DNA of 64,000 bases from CAKSUT01 sp045542335 (lineage in GTDB: Bacteria > Bacillota > Clostridia > Oscillospirales > CAG-382), in assembly GCA_045542335.1 (NCBI GenBank), contig JAZQKV010000064.1, positions 1 to 64,000 on the forward strand, in the 5' to 3' direction. The stretch's first letter is position 1. Every line of letters begins with the position of its first letter. Both the position numbers and the translations under genes were made by a program. The notes under the pieces were generated by a model. The model did no database searches and had not been told where the DNA came from. It saw only the letters and a program-made list of their open reading frames with translations. Below are positions 8,347 to 16,978 of this stretch, in pieces.

Positions 8347-8565
8347 TTGGCTAAGGATGACGTTATAGAGTTTGAAGGCGTGGTGCTTGAAGCTCTTCCC
8401 AACGCTACATTTAAGGTTAAGCTTTCCAATGACCATGTTATAACGGCTCATATATCCGGAAAGCTTCGTATGAATTTTATAAAGATTCTCCCCGGTGATA
8501 AGGTTAAGGTGGACGTTTCTGTTTACGACCTTGGCAAGGGAAGAATTACGTGGAGAGCGAAGTAA
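8347..8565 (+). CDS. infA: Translation initiation factor IF-1
   Basis: IF-1 occupies the 30S A site during initiation. The 72-residue OB-fold protein reads MAKDDVIEFEGVVLEALPNA, then HISGKLRMNFIKILPGDKV, the standard IF-1 pattern. The start codon is TTG behind GGAGGGATAG; no ATG in frame gives full length. It sits between map and rpmJ as usual, although the KOW-domain gene that some Clostridia carry here is absent. Confidence 0.98.
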   Translation: MAKDDVIEFEGVVLEALPNATFKVKLSNDHVITAHISGKLRMNFIKILPGDKVKVDVSVYDLGKGRITWRAK

Positions 8566-8614
8566 TCCCAAAAGGTGGATTACAAGTTCTAAGATCAACA
8601 GGAGGTAAATTGAA

Positions 8615-8728
8615 ATGAAAGTTAAACCTTCAGTAAAGAAAATATGCGAAAAGTGCAAGATAATCAAGAGACACGGCAAGATAATGGTTATCTGCGAGAA
8701 CCCCAAGCATAAGCAAAAGCAGGGCTGA
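8615..8728 (+). CDS. rpmJ: 50S ribosomal protein L36, zinc form
   Basis: This 37-residue gene encodes L36. Its zinc-binding residues are visible: CEKC, then a later Cys (MVICENPKH) and the His after it. MKVKPSVKKIC is the usual opening. AGGAGGTAAATTGAA precedes the ATG. L36 stabilises 23S rRNA late in assembly. Confidence 0.97.
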   Translation: MKVKPSVKKICEKCKIIKRHGKIMVICENPKHKQKQG

Positions 8729-8761
8729 TGCCCCATTAAAACGGAAAGAGGTGCAATATAA

Positions 8762-9130
8762 ATGGCTCGTATAGCAGGTGTAGACCTTCCGAGAGAAAAG
8801 CGTGTTGAAACCGGTTTGACATACGTTTTCGGTATCGGCCGCACACGTTCCAATGAGATTCTTGCAAAGACCGGAATCAACCCCGACACAAGAGTAAAGG
8901 ATCTTTCAGAGGACGACGTTGCAAAGCTTCGTGAAGCTATTGAACATGAATACGTTGTTGAAGGTGACCTCAGAAGAGAGGTAGCACTCAACATCAAGCG
9001 TCTTGTAGAAATCGACTGTTACAGAGGACAGAGACACCGCAAGGGTCTTCCCGTAAGAGGACAGCGTTCCAAGACTAACGCAAGAACACGTAAGGGTCCC
9101 GCAAAGACAATTGCGAACAAGAAGAAGTAA
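8762..9130 (+). CDS. rpsM: 30S ribosomal protein S13
   Basis: The 122-residue product has the S13 opening MARIAGVDLPREKRV, the helix-hairpin-like segment YVFGIGRTRSNEIL, and the basic tail containing RGLPVRGQ-type residues (KGLPVRGQRSKTNART). S13 sits at the top of the 30S head and contacts tRNA and L5. It opens the alpha-operon part of the cluster. Confidence 0.98.
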   Translation: MARIAGVDLPREKRVETGLTYVFGIGRTRSNEILAKTGINPDTRVKDLSEDDVAKLREAIEHEYVVEGDLRREVALNIKRLVEIDCYRGQRHRKGLPVRGQRSKTNARTRKGPAKTIANKKK

Positions 9131-9155
9131 TTAACGGAAGGAGTGTCCAACCGCA

Positions 9156-9554
9156 ATGGCTAAGGCAGTAAAAAAGGTAGCTACAAAGAGACGTCGTGAG
9201 CGCAAGAACATTGAAAAGGGTTCTGCACACATTCTGTCGTCCTTTAACAATACAATAGTTACTCTCACAGATGTAAACGGAAACACAATCTCCTGGGCTT
9301 CCGCAGGCGAAATGGGCTTCAGAGGTTCCAGAAAGTCCACTCCTTATGCGGCTCAGACAGCAGCAGAAACAGCAGCTAAGGCTGCAATGGAACACGGTCT
9401 CAAGTCCGTTGAGGTATTTGTAAAAGGCCCCGGTCAGGGAAGAGAATCTGCAATCAGAGCTCTCCAGACAGCAGGTCTTGACATCACCCTCATCAAGGAT
9501 GTAACACCTATTCCTCACAACGGCTGCCGTCCTCCCAAGAGAAGACGCGTATAA
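9156..9554 (+). CDS. rpsK: 30S ribosomal protein S11
   Basis: The 132-residue protein shows S11 features: HILSSFNNTIVTLTDVNGN, GFRGSRKSTPYAAQ, and the C terminus TPIPHNGCRPPKRRRV. S11 forms part of the platform near the E site. AACGGAAGGAG precedes the ATG. Confidence 0.98.
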   Translation: MAKAVKKVATKRRRERKNIEKGSAHILSSFNNTIVTLTDVNGNTISWASAGEMGFRGSRKSTPYAAQTAAETAAKAAMEHGLKSVEVFVKGPGQGRESAIRALQTAGLDITLIKDVTPIPHNGCRPPKRRRV

Positions 9555-9645
9555 TCGGTTACATCAGGGTACGCATTTTGGCGTATAATAAGTCTTGGGT
9601 ATTAAATTAAGCCCACAGACAAAAAACCAAAGGAGGATTATCAAA

Positions 9646-10278
9646 ATGGCTAAATATACAGGCCCTGCGTGCAGACTTTGCCGCAGAGAAGGCGAAAAGC
9701 TTTTCGGTAAGGGCGACAGATGCTTTACAGCAAAGTGCCCTATTACAAGACGTGAAAAGGCCGGCGCTCCCGGTCAGCACGGTGCGGCTCGCAAGAAGAT
9801 CAGCGAATACGGTCTTCAGCTCCGCGAAAAGCAGAAGGCAAAGAGATACTACGGTATCCAGGAAAAGCAGTTCAGAAACTACTTTGCAAAGGCTGACGCA
9901 AAGGAAGGTATGACAGGTGAAAACCTTCTCACCCTCATCGAGCGTCGTCTTGACAATGTTGTTTACAGAATGGGTATGGGCGAGAGCAGAAGAGATGCAA
10001 GACAGCTCGTTGTTCACGGTCACTTCCTCATCAACGGCAAGAAGGCAGACATCCCCTCCATGCTTATCAAGGCAGGCGATGTTATCACCGTAAGAGATGC
10101 AAGCAAGAAGTCCGAAAAGTTCAAGGCTCTTATAGAGAACCTTTCCAACAGACAGGCTCCCGCTTGGCTCACAGTTGACAAGGAAAACGTAACTGCAACA
10201 GTTAACGCTCTTCCCAAGAGAGAAGACATCGACTTCCCCATCGAGGAGCACCTCATCGTCGAGTTGTACTCCAAGTAA
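9646..10278 (+). CDS. rpsD: 30S ribosomal protein S4, zinc-binding form
   Basis: S4 is a primary 16S rRNA-binding protein. The 210 residues begin MAKYTGPACRLCRREG with paired cysteines at 9 and 12 and further cysteines at about 26 and 31, a zinc site of the C+ form. The S4/Hsp domain (LDNVVYRMGMGESRRDARQLV, GHFLINGKKADIPS) is intact. The ATG used here follows AAAGGAGG; an earlier in-frame start would add 17 residues lacking any S4 character. Its position before rpoA is typical of Clostridia. Confidence 0.97.
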   Translation: MAKYTGPACRLCRREGEKLFGKGDRCFTAKCPITRREKAGAPGQHGAARKKISEYGLQLREKQKAKRYYGIQEKQFRNYFAKADAKEGMTGENLLTLIERRLDNVVYRMGMGESRRDARQLVVHGHFLINGKKADIPSMLIKAGDVITVRDASKKSEKFKALIENLSNRQAPAWLTVDKENVTATVNALPKREDIDFPIEEHLIVELYSK

Positions 10279-10323
10279 GAAAATCCTCGCCAAATGCGCA
10301 GTCAATGCGGCGGATTTTCTTAC
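10275..10323 (+). promoter_or_regulatory. Perfect 12-bp hairpin across the rpsD stop codon
   Basis: GTAAGAAAATCC, which includes the rpsD stop codon, pairs perfectly with GGATTTTCTTAC downstream; a further CC(T)CGCC/GGCGG inner helix can form. No T tract follows, so it is not a classical terminator. It separates the ribosomal proteins from rpoA in a 183-base gap whose remainder contains no recognisable gene or promoter. Roles in attenuation, RNA processing or S4 feedback are possible. Confidence 0.6.
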
Positions 10324-10461
10324 GGGTTATCTCGTAAGCCGGCTCGCAGACGGCTTCGCATCCGGCTCTACACAATGCAGAACAAATAACATTTGCAGGG
10401 TAATTGCCCATGACATCATGTGCTATCTATGCAAAGCAAGTGCAAGGAGGGTTTTTGTTAA

Positions 10462-11415
10462 ATGATCGAAATAGAAAGACCGAATATAGCGACAGTGGAA
10501 ATCAGTCCTGACGGCTCACGGGGAAAGTTCGTTGTTGAGCCTCTTGAAAGAGGTTACGGAATGACTCTCGGCAATTCTCTTCGCAGAGTGCTGCTCAGCT
10601 CTTTGCCGGGCGTTGCAGTAACAAGCGTCAAGATTGACGGAGTTCTCCATGAAATCTCAACAGCTCCAGGCGTTAAAGAAGACGTTCCGGAAATAATTCT
10701 CAACATCAAGGGTATAACCGCAAAGCTGTACTCCGAAACAACAAAAACCGTTACCATTGAGGCACACGGCGAATGTGAGGTTACAGCCGGTGACATCAAG
10801 AGCGATGCGGATATTGAGATTCTCAACAAGGATCATCACATCGCATATGTTGCCGAAGGCGAAACTCTCAGAATGGAGCTTACCTTCGGACACGGCAGAG
10901 GCTATGTGTCAAGCGAAAAGAACAAGCTTGCGGCGGCAAATCCCGTAATCGGCGTTATTTACACCGACTCGATTTACACCCCCGTTTACACAGCCAACTA
11001 CACGGTTGAAAATACCCGTGTAGGAAACATAACCGACTATGACAAGCTCACTCTTGAGGTTAAGACTGACGGAACAATCTCCGCCAAGGAGGCTATTTCT
11101 CTTGCAGCCAAGATTCTCAATGAACATCTCAGTCTCTTTGTTGATCTTTCAGATGAAGCAAAGAAGACAGATATAATGGTAGAACGCCAGGAAACCATCA
11201 AAGAAAAGGTTTTGGAGATGACCATTGAGGAGCTTGACATGTCTGTTCGTTCCTTCAATTGCTTGAAGAGAGCAGGCATTGATACTGTTGAAGATCTGGT
11301 CAACAAGACTGAGGAAGATATGATCAAGGTAAGAAACCTCGGAAAGAAATCGCTCGAAGAGGTTATCAAGAAGCTTCACGACTTGGGTCTCAAGCTGAAG
11401 GCTTCCGACGAATAA
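10462..11415 (+). CDS. rpoA: RNA polymerase alpha subunit
   Basis: The 317-residue product has both alpha domains: the dimerising N-terminal domain (FVVEPLERGYGMTLGNSLRRVLLSS-type start) and the C-terminal DNA-binding domain of about 70 residues (LDMSVRSFNCLKRAGIDTVE, then VRNLGKKSLEEV). The NTD nucleates assembly of the polymerase core and the CTD touches UP elements and activators. GCAAGGAGGG precedes the ATG. Confidence 0.98.
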   Translation: MIEIERPNIATVEISPDGSRGKFVVEPLERGYGMTLGNSLRRVLLSSLPGVAVTSVKIDGVLHEISTAPGVKEDVPEIILNIKGITAKLYSETTKTVTIEAHGECEVTAGDIKSDADIEILNKDHHIAYVAEGETLRMELTFGHGRGYVSSEKNKLAAANPVIGVIYTDSIYTPVYTANYTVENTRVGNITDYDKLTLEVKTDGTISAKEAISLAAKILNEHLSLFVDLSDEAKKTDIMVERQETIKEKVLEMTIEELDMSVRSFNCLKRAGIDTVEDLVNKTEEDMIKVRNLGKKSLEEVIKKLHDLGLKLKASDE

Positions 11416-11448
11416 TCTTTTCGTAAACTATACAAGGAGGGAAAACCA

Positions 11449-11793
11449 ATGGCAGGAACAAGAAAGCTCGGTCGTCCTACTGCGCACAGAAAAGCTATGC
11501 TCAGAGGACTCGTTACCTTCCTTCTTGAAAACGGCAGAATGGAAACTACCGTTTACAGAGCAAAGGAAGTAAGAGCAATCGCAGATAAAATGATTACACT
11601 TGGCAAGAAAAACACTCTTGCTTCTCGCCGTCAGGCTATGACGTTCATCACTAAAGAGGACGTTGTTAAGAAGCTTTTCGACGAAATTGCACCCGCATAT
11701 GCTGAGAGAAACGGTGGTTACACAAGAGTTCTCAAGACAGGTCCCAGAAAGGGCGACGGTGCGGAGATGGCTATTATTGAGCTTGTTAAGTAA
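11449..11793 (+). CDS. rplQ: 50S ribosomal protein L17
   Basis: The 114-residue protein has the L17 opening (RKLGRPTAHRKAMLRGLVT) and the TRVLKTGPRKGDGAEMAIIELV end. L17 sits near the peptide exit. It is the last gene of the cluster and is followed by a strong terminator. Confidence 0.98.
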   Translation: MAGTRKLGRPTAHRKAMLRGLVTFLLENGRMETTVYRAKEVRAIADKMITLGKKNTLASRRQAMTFITKEDVVKKLFDEIAPAYAERNGGYTRVLKTGPRKGDGAEMAIIELVK

Positions 11794-11820
11794 TCAATAA
11801 TTGTTGGTCTTAAATTATTC

Positions 11821-11857
11821 GAGGCGTGAACTCAAGCTGTTCACGCCTCAATTTTTT
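11821..11857 (+). terminator. Rho-independent terminator of the ribosomal cluster
   Basis: GAGGCGTGAAC and GTTCACGCCTC form a perfect 11-bp stem around a 7-base loop, followed by AATTTTTT. It closes the long plus-strand operon about 28 bases after rplQ. Confidence 0.93.
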
Positions 11858-11896
11858 GTTTTTATCGTATGTTTTTTAATTGAATGAAACTTAAAA

Positions 11897-11925
11897 TGCA
11901 CCTTGCAAAAATTTTGCAAGGTGCA
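11897..11925 (-). terminator. Hairpin terminator after asnB
   Basis: TGCACCTTGCAAAA and TTTTGCAAGGTGCA form a 14-bp stem 12 bases beyond the asnB stop; read on the minus strand it is followed by a weak TTTT. Its faces the cluster terminator, so the two convergent operons are insulated. Confidence 0.7.
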
Positions 11926-11937
11926 AATCTGTTCGTA

Positions 11938-13836
11938 TCAAAGCTCACCCTTGATAATGCGCTCCCTTGTGATGTCGGCATCGGCAATGTAAAGGCGATA
12001 CCATGTAATAAACACAAGTATTACCCACAAAGGACGATAGTTATCGGCAAGACCTGCTCTGTGGTCTTCAAGAAGCTTGAGTGCTGCAGCCTTATCAATG
12101 TACTCGTCTGCATAAGGAGAAAGAATAATTGACTTTGCCCATTCATAAAGCTCATCTTTTAACCATACTCTTACAGGTACGGGATAGCCGAGCTTGGGGC
12201 GCATGACGGTTTCTTCGTTTACAATGTCACGGAAAGCGTGGCGCAAAATGTATTTTGTTGTCTTGTGGGAAAGCTTGTCTGCGGTTGTCAACGCCTTTGC
12301 GGCTTCAAAAACTTCTTTGTCAAGATACGGAACACGAACTTCAAGTGCATGTGCCATGGAAAGACGGTCGCCCTTTACAAGAATATCACCCTTGAGCCAT
12401 GTGTTTATGTCAACGTGCTGCATAACAGTAACGGGATTTTCACCTGCAACCTCAGCGTAAATGTCACGGGTGCGCTGTGTGAAATGAACATTTGGATCAA
12501 ATTTCTTGTAAATTGCGCGCTTGTCTTGCTCCTTCATTATAAATGCGTTTCCTACATAACGTTCGGAAAGCGGAGTTGTGCCTCTTATAAGAAGTTGCTT
12601 GCCCTTGACGCCGTCAGGGAGCATTTTCGCAAGTGCTGCAAGTGCATTACGCATAAATCCCGGAAGCGAGAGAAGCTTGCCGGAGGTTAATGATTCACGG
12701 TATACCTTATATCCGCCAAAAAGCTCGTCCGAGCCTTCGCCCGAAAGAATGGTCTTGACGTGTTTTGCTGCTTCTCGGCAGATGAGGTAGATTGCCATAG
12801 TGGAGGGGTCAGCGGTGGGAGAGTCAAGATGATATACCACCTTTTCAAAAGCATCGGTGAAGTCTGAAAGGTCGGCTTCGAGCTTTATATGCTCAATGTC
12901 GAGATGCTTTGCAATTTCAGATGCAGCATCAATTTCTGAGTATCCTTTTACATTGCCGAACGCAACGGTAAATGCCTTTGTGCCGGGACAGATTTTGCTT
13001 GCAACGGCGGTTATAATTGCGGAGTCAATGCCGCTGGAAAGAAATGTGCCGACAGGAACATCGGAAAGAAGATGCTTTTCAACGCTTTGCTCAACCGCTT
13101 TGCGAAGTCGCTTTTCCTTTTCATCAAATGAAATCGACTTATCAGGCGAGAAGCGGAACTTGTGGTACTGCACAGGCTCGGCTTTCAGTGATGAGTCTAT
13201 GACCATATAATAGCCTGCAGGGAGAATTTTCACCTCAGGCGAAACTGTGTCGGGCTCTGTTACATATTGGAATGTAAAATAACTCTGAAGTAGCGCATTG
13301 TCAATCGTAAAACCGTCTTTCTTAATGTCCTCATGGAACAAAAACGCCTTGAATTCCGATGCAAAAACAATGCCGTCGCCACTTACTCTGTAATAATAGG
13401 GCTTGATTCCAAAGGGATCTCTGCCAAGAAAAATTTTGTTTTCAACGCTGTCGTAAATGGCTATCGAGAACATTCCACGAAGCTCTTTTATAAAATCCTC
13501 GCCCTTTTTGCGGTAAAGAGCCACAATGGTTTCTATTTCACTTCTTGTCTTGAAAACTTCGCCGTTATTTGCAAGCTCTGAGCGAAGCTCAAGATAGTTG
13601 TAAATTTCTCCATTGAAAACTGCCGTATATCTGCCGTCCTCAGAAACAAAGGGTTGGGTTCCGTTTTCAAGGTCAATAATGGAAAGACGACGGAAGGCAA
13701 GAGCAAAATTTTCGCCAAGGATAAATTGTGAATCATCGGGGCCCCTGTGGCGGATGGAGTGGGACATATCGGTTATTGTCTGTTTGTCTGTCTCGGTGAG
13801 ACAGGAGTTTTTGAACATTCCGGCAAAACCGCACAT
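11938..13836 (-). CDS. asnB: Asparagine synthase (glutamine-hydrolysing)
   Basis: AsnB makes asparagine from aspartate, ATP and glutamine. The 632-residue product begins MCGFAG, so Cys2 is the glutaminase nucleophile after Met removal. The class II glutaminase domain (RHRGPDDSQF, FNGEIYNYLELR) covers about residues 2-210. The synthase domain follows with the PP-loop LSSGIDSA and the downstream SGEGSDELFGGY motif. An ATG 18 codons upstream would bury Cys2, so the start after GAAAGGAATT is correct. The gene stands alone, convergent with the ribosomal cluster. Confidence 0.96.
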   Translation of the reverse strand: MCGFAGMFKNSCLTETDKQTITDMSHSIRHRGPDDSQFILGENFALAFRRLSIIDLENGTQPFVSEDGRYTAVFNGEIYNYLELRSELANNGEVFKTRSEIETIVALYRKKGEDFIKELRGMFSIAIYDSVENKIFLGRDPFGIKPYYYRVSGDGIVFASEFKAFLFHEDIKKDGFTIDNALLQSYFTFQYVTEPDTVSPEVKILPAGYYMVIDSSLKAEPVQYHKFRFSPDKSISFDEKEKRLRKAVEQSVEKHLLSDVPVGTFLSSGIDSAIITAVASKICPGTKAFTVAFGNVKGYSEIDAASEIAKHLDIEHIKLEADLSDFTDAFEKVVYHLDSPTADPSTMAIYLICREAAKHVKTILSGEGSDELFGGYKVYRESLTSGKLLSLPGFMRNALAALAKMLPDGVKGKQLLIRGTTPLSERYVGNAFIMKEQDKRAIYKKFDPNVHFTQRTRDIYAEVAGENPVTVMQHVDINTWLKGDILVKGDRLSMAHALEVRVPYLDKEVFEAAKALTTADKLSHKTTKYILRHAFRDIVNEETVMRPKLGYPVPVRVWLKDELYEWAKSIILSPYADEYIDKAAALKLLEDHRAGLADNYRPLWVILVFITWYRLYIADADITRERIIKGEL

Positions 13837-14122
13837 AGTTTTATAATTCCTTTCAGATGTAATACGAATTTTTGTGGAAAGTATGCTCAAAATCCGCTGT
13901 GAAATTGTGAAAAATCATGCGTGTTTTGGTGCATATCGTTAACAATTGCATAACAAATGTTTATTCTAAGCTATTATACCACAAAAAAGTTAAGAAAAAT
14001 GCTAAAAATTCAATATTTTTTTAAACTTATTACAGAAATTTTGTGCTACAATATAAATGGTGAAAATAGCCATCACTGAAAAAGTAATTTATAAAGCGAC
14101 AGCATTGAAAGGAGCGTTATTC

Positions 14123-14470
14123 ATGAAAAATTTTCTCAGCATAATCGGCGCAGTTGCAGCGGCAGTTGCAATTTTTGCTGCGGTGGCAATAATAGTTAAA
14201 AAGGTGAAATTCAAGTTTGTAATTTCGAGTGCGGATGCAGAGCCCTGCGATTACGATTGCGACAATTGCGACGATGGTTCTTGCGACTACGACGATGATG
14301 ATTTCCTTGGCGATTGGGACGACATTGAGGTTGAAGAGCCCGAGGTTGAAGTTGAAATTTGTGAAATCGAGGAAGACGATTCCATCACATCTGAAGAAAT
14401 CGACAATGTTATCAAAGCGACTGAAGCTTCAATTGAAGAAGAAGTTGAAAACGAGCTTGGCAATAACTGA
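14123..14470 (+). CDS. Small acidic cysteine-rich membrane-anchored protein
   Basis: The 115-residue product is not recognised. Residues 4-28 form one hydrophobic, alanine-rich membrane segment, followed by a basic KKVKFKF strip. The rest is strongly acidic, with four cysteines spaced among aspartates (CDYDCDNCDDGSCDYDDDD), which might bind a divalent metal. The start used is the ATG after GAAAGGAGC; an in-frame ATG 22 codons earlier has no ribosome site. The positive strip after the helix suggests a cytoplasmic C terminus. A terminator follows, so it is monocistronic. Confidence 0.7.
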   Translation: MKNFLSIIGAVAAAVAIFAAVAIIVKKVKFKFVISSADAEPCDYDCDNCDDGSCDYDDDDFLGDWDDIEVEEPEVEVEICEIEEDDSITSEEIDNVIKATEASIEEEVENELGNN

Positions 14471-14492
14471 TAACTTATAAAAACGAAAAAAG

Positions 14493-14542
14493 AACGGTGA
14501 CTGCAACATGGTTAAAAACCTGTGGCGTGTCACCGTTTTTAT
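14493..14542 (+). terminator. Rho-independent terminator
   Basis: AACGGTGAC pairs with GTCACCGTT across a 27-base loop, followed by TTTT. It ends the transcript of the small acidic protein gene. Confidence 0.75.
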
Positions 14543-14620
14543 ATCTTGTTGGAGAATGAAAATATTTTTTGGGATGCGCTCTTGCTTTATGCTTGAAATT
14601 GCACCTTTGAGGTTTTTTGG

Positions 14621-14639
14621 AAGTGCAAAATTTGCACTT
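14621..14639. repeat. Palindrome downstream of the RraA-like gene
   Basis: AAGTGCAAA and TTTGCACTT form a perfect 9-bp palindrome with a 1-base centre. On the plus strand it is followed by TTTATAAA; on the minus strand by CCAAAAAA. It may end transcripts from either side, but the minus-strand T tract needed for the RraA-like gene is missing. Confidence 0.4.
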
Positions 14640-14685
14640 TTATAAACCATAAAGGGTGCAAATCTTTACTGTTTGATAAATAGAG

Positions 14686-15600
14686 TTAAAGCGCAGTCTG
14701 CGTATCAGTCGGGTCACCGTTGCGTGCAAGGTCGTATTCGTGGGACCAGTCAAGGTCACGATACTTTTCGCCTCGGGGGTCGTTTTTGATGAAGTCCATG
14801 AGCAGATCAAGCATTTCTTCAGTCCAGGTGTTGCGGTCAATCTGCGCAGTTGTGAATTTGTTCTGCGAAATCATTTCAAATCCGAAATCATCTTTGACAT
14901 GGGTCTTTGCTGCGCCATCAACAACCTCTGCAACAAGGTGGGAGGGAATAAACAGCACGCCGCCACCTGCTCCGAAAACTATATCTCCGGGAAGACATAC
15001 TGCTCCACCAAAGTTTACAACGCTGTTGAATCCGGTCATTACAAAGTCACGGATGGGAGTGGGGTCAATGCCACGATAGTAAACCTGAACGCCCTCAACG
15101 GCTTTCATCTGCTCAACATCTCTTATGCCGCCCCAGATAACTGCGCCGCCATTCTTAGTGCGTGTTTTAATGGCGGTTGTGAGATTTCCGCCAAGAAATG
15201 TTCCCTTATAAATCTTATCGAACATATCAACAACCACAACGTCGCCCTCAACAAGGCTGTCGATAACCCACTGATTATAGTTGCCGTTTCTTCCTTCCTC
15301 GGCACCTATTGCAAACATTGTTTCGTGAAGGTCCGGACGAGTTGGGCAGAATGAGCAGGTTACAGCACGTCCCACAAGCTTTCTTCCGTCATCGTGGAGA
15401 GCGTGAAGCGGATTTACGCCTCCGCCTACAAACTGATTCTCATATCCTTTTACAAATATGGGCTTCCACACTTCTTCAAGAGTCATTTCGTGGAGCTTTT
15501 TCAGATATTTTTCTTCAACATAGGGTCTGCCGTCGGGCAATCTTTCGCCTTTCCACTGGGGTGTGAGGGCGATTATTTCTTCCTTTACATTAAAATGCAT
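14686..15600 (-). CDS. RraA / HMG aldolase-fold family protein
   Basis: The 304-residue product resembles RraA-like proteins, a fold shared by the RNase E regulator RraA, 4-hydroxy-4-methyl-2-oxoglutarate aldolase and former 'dimethylmenaquinone methyltransferase' entries. The family core is seen in GGNLTTAIKTRTKNGGAVIWGG followed by IRD, where Arg and Asp are the expected pyruvate- and metal-binding residues. It is longer than RraA (about 160), with N- and C-terminal extensions. No RNase E partner is in view, so an aldolase or lyase role is likelier; the substrate is unknown. It is monocistronic. Confidence 0.72.
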   Translation of the reverse strand: MHFNVKEEIIALTPQWKGERLPDGRPYVEEKYLKKLHEMTLEEVWKPIFVKGYENQFVGGGVNPLHALHDDGRKLVGRAVTCSFCPTRPDLHETMFAIGAEEGRNGNYNQWVIDSLVEGDVVVVDMFDKIYKGTFLGGNLTTAIKTRTKNGGAVIWGGIRDVEQMKAVEGVQVYYRGIDPTPIRDFVMTGFNSVVNFGGAVCLPGDIVFGAGGGVLFIPSHLVAEVVDGAAKTHVKDDFGFEMISQNKFTTAQIDRNTWTEEMLDLLMDFIKNDPRGEKYRDLDWSHEYDLARNGDPTDTQTAL

Positions 15601-15764
15601 TTCGGTTTCCTTTCAGAATAAGTTTAGTTTACTTCATTATTCTACTATGTTTGCGCCGCATTTTCATCAAATATATTTGTTTTTTTACAAAAAATATTTG
15701 TGATTTTTCCGCAAAGTCAGACAATGGTGAACTAAAGGTGAAAAGAGAATAGCAGAACTTATTG

Positions 15765-16610
15765 TCAACGGCTTGAAATTACCGTCAATTGCGTGCCGGA
15801 ATGACCGCCGCTTCCCCGATGTGAAAAGAAATCTTTGATGCCTGTGTCAGGGGCGGTGTAACAGCAGGTGCAAAGGCCAAGAATATCAATATTTCCGGCA
15901 GGAACATCTCTGCGCATTATAAGCTCACGGTTGAGGGCGGAAAGATCAGCCATGAATTTCCCCTCTTTTTCGACAACAGGAGTGAAAAAGTTGTCAGTAA
16001 GGTTCTCCCCCGTCTTGATGAGGATTTCTTCTGCGGCGTTGCGAACGTCGGAACTTACTTCATAACAGCATCGCCCGATGCAAGGACCTATTGCGGCGAT
16101 AATATCGCTTGATTTGCCGCCTTTTTCAAGTAACGTTGAAACGGCTTTGCCTGCAATATCGGCAACAGTGCCACGCCAGCCTGCGTGAACGGCGCACACA
16201 TCTCCTGTAAAAAGATTTGCGAAAATTATCGGAACACAATCAGCCGTCTTTACGCAAAGCGCTTTTATGGGCGACGTTTTTCCTGCGATAATTCCATCGC
16301 ATGAGGGCAAAAAGCCGCGTTCGGGTATAACGCCTTTTCCACAATCCTCTTTTCCCGGACAAAGAATTATATCGGAATGGGTTTGTGTTGCGTTGACAGC
16401 ACATTCCGGAGAAATACCAAAATGCGAAAGAATTATTTTGTAATTTTCGTAAACATTGGAAATTTTATCGGGGGAACCTTCGGAATTCTTGCGAGATGAG
16501 CTCACATTTAAGCCGGCAAAGTCGGGGTGTGTGCTGACACCGCCGTGCCGGGTTGCAAACAGATGCTTTATGCCGTGTTTTTCAAACAAGGCAGAGGTGT
16601 AATATTTCAT
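15765..16610 (-). CDS. pgeF: YfiH/PgeF family protein (purine nucleoside phosphorylase-like)
   Basis: The 281-residue product belongs to the YfiH (former 'laccase domain') family, whose members act as purine nucleoside phosphorylases and, in E. coli, edit peptidoglycan precursors. Signature residues are visible: RHGGVST near the start, TQTHSD, the metal-binding HAGWRGTV, and GPCIGRCCYEV. A consensus promoter lies about 80 bases upstream and an AAAAGGAG site precedes the ATG. It stands alone. Confidence 0.88.
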   Translation of the reverse strand: MKYYTSALFEKHGIKHLFATRHGGVSTHPDFAGLNVSSSRKNSEGSPDKISNVYENYKIILSHFGISPECAVNATQTHSDIILCPGKEDCGKGVIPERGFLPSCDGIIAGKTSPIKALCVKTADCVPIIFANLFTGDVCAVHAGWRGTVADIAGKAVSTLLEKGGKSSDIIAAIGPCIGRCCYEVSSDVRNAAEEILIKTGENLTDNFFTPVVEKEGKFMADLSALNRELIMRRDVPAGNIDILGLCTCCYTAPDTGIKDFFSHRGSGGHSGTQLTVISSR

Positions 16611-16687
16611 GCGCTTTCTCCTTTTGAGGTGTGCGTGCAGAAAACCACACAGAACGATGTTTTTTCTTCATATATTTACATATATAC

Positions 16688-16716
16688 ATTATATAACGAA
16701 TTGCAAAAGCGGTCAA
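16688..16716 (-). promoter_or_regulatory. Sigma-A promoter of the YfiH gene
   Basis: On the minus strand TTGACC and TATAAT are separated by 17 bases, about 80 bases upstream of the ATG. It is divergent from the S-layer gene promoters. Confidence 0.75.
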
Positions 16717-16797
16717 GCTTTTGGTTGTAAACATTTCAAAAGAGCCAAAAACAAGGATTTGTTTCAAAAAAATTATTTATAAGGAAGAAAATTTATA

Positions 16798-16826
16798 TTG
16801 ACAAAACGAATTTTGTGTAGTATTAT
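16798..16826 (+). promoter_or_regulatory. Distal sigma-A promoter of the S-layer gene
   Basis: TTGACA and TATTAT are separated by 17 bases. The start would give a leader of about 200 bases, unusually long for this genome. It lies in the 427-base gap between the divergent YfiH and S-layer genes, which otherwise contains only the second promoter and the TTACA repeats. Confidence 0.65.
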
Positions 16827-16896
16827 TACAAACGTGGGCAACAATTCCCCGAAATCTGCGCCTATACCCCCCTTAAAACAGCGAAAAAGCGTGATT

Positions 16897-16938
16897 TGAG
16901 TTACAAATGTAACAAGAGTTACAGTTAAGTTACAAAAG
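16897..16938 (+). repeat. TTACA repeat cluster upstream of the S-layer promoter
   Basis: Three direct copies of AGTTACA occur within 42 bases, and the first forms an inverted pair with TGTAAC (TTACAAATGTAA). They lie just upstream of the proximal S-layer promoter, so they look like binding sites for a regulator, or could fold in the long leader. Confidence 0.5.
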
Positions 16939-16949
16939 ATAAAAACCTA

Positions 16950-16978
16950 TTGCAAAATTTAAAGTGGTGTGGTATTAT
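16950..16978 (+). promoter_or_regulatory. Proximal sigma-A promoter of the S-layer gene
   Basis: TTGCAA and TATTAT lie 17 bases apart (an overlapping TATAAT lies 3 bases further on). Transcription from here gives a leader of about 50 bases with AGGAGG before the ATG. Confidence 0.6.

Noticed and set aside
13837..13890. Longer asnB start 18 codons upstream
   Set aside because: It would hide the catalytic Cys2 of the glutaminase domain; the chosen ATG has its own GAAAGGAATT site.
13837..14122. T-box or other tRNA-sensing leader upstream of asnB
   Set aside because: No T-box sequence (TGGNACCGCG-like) or specifier hairpin was found in the gap; it shows only AT-rich sequence with a possible minus-strand TATAAT.
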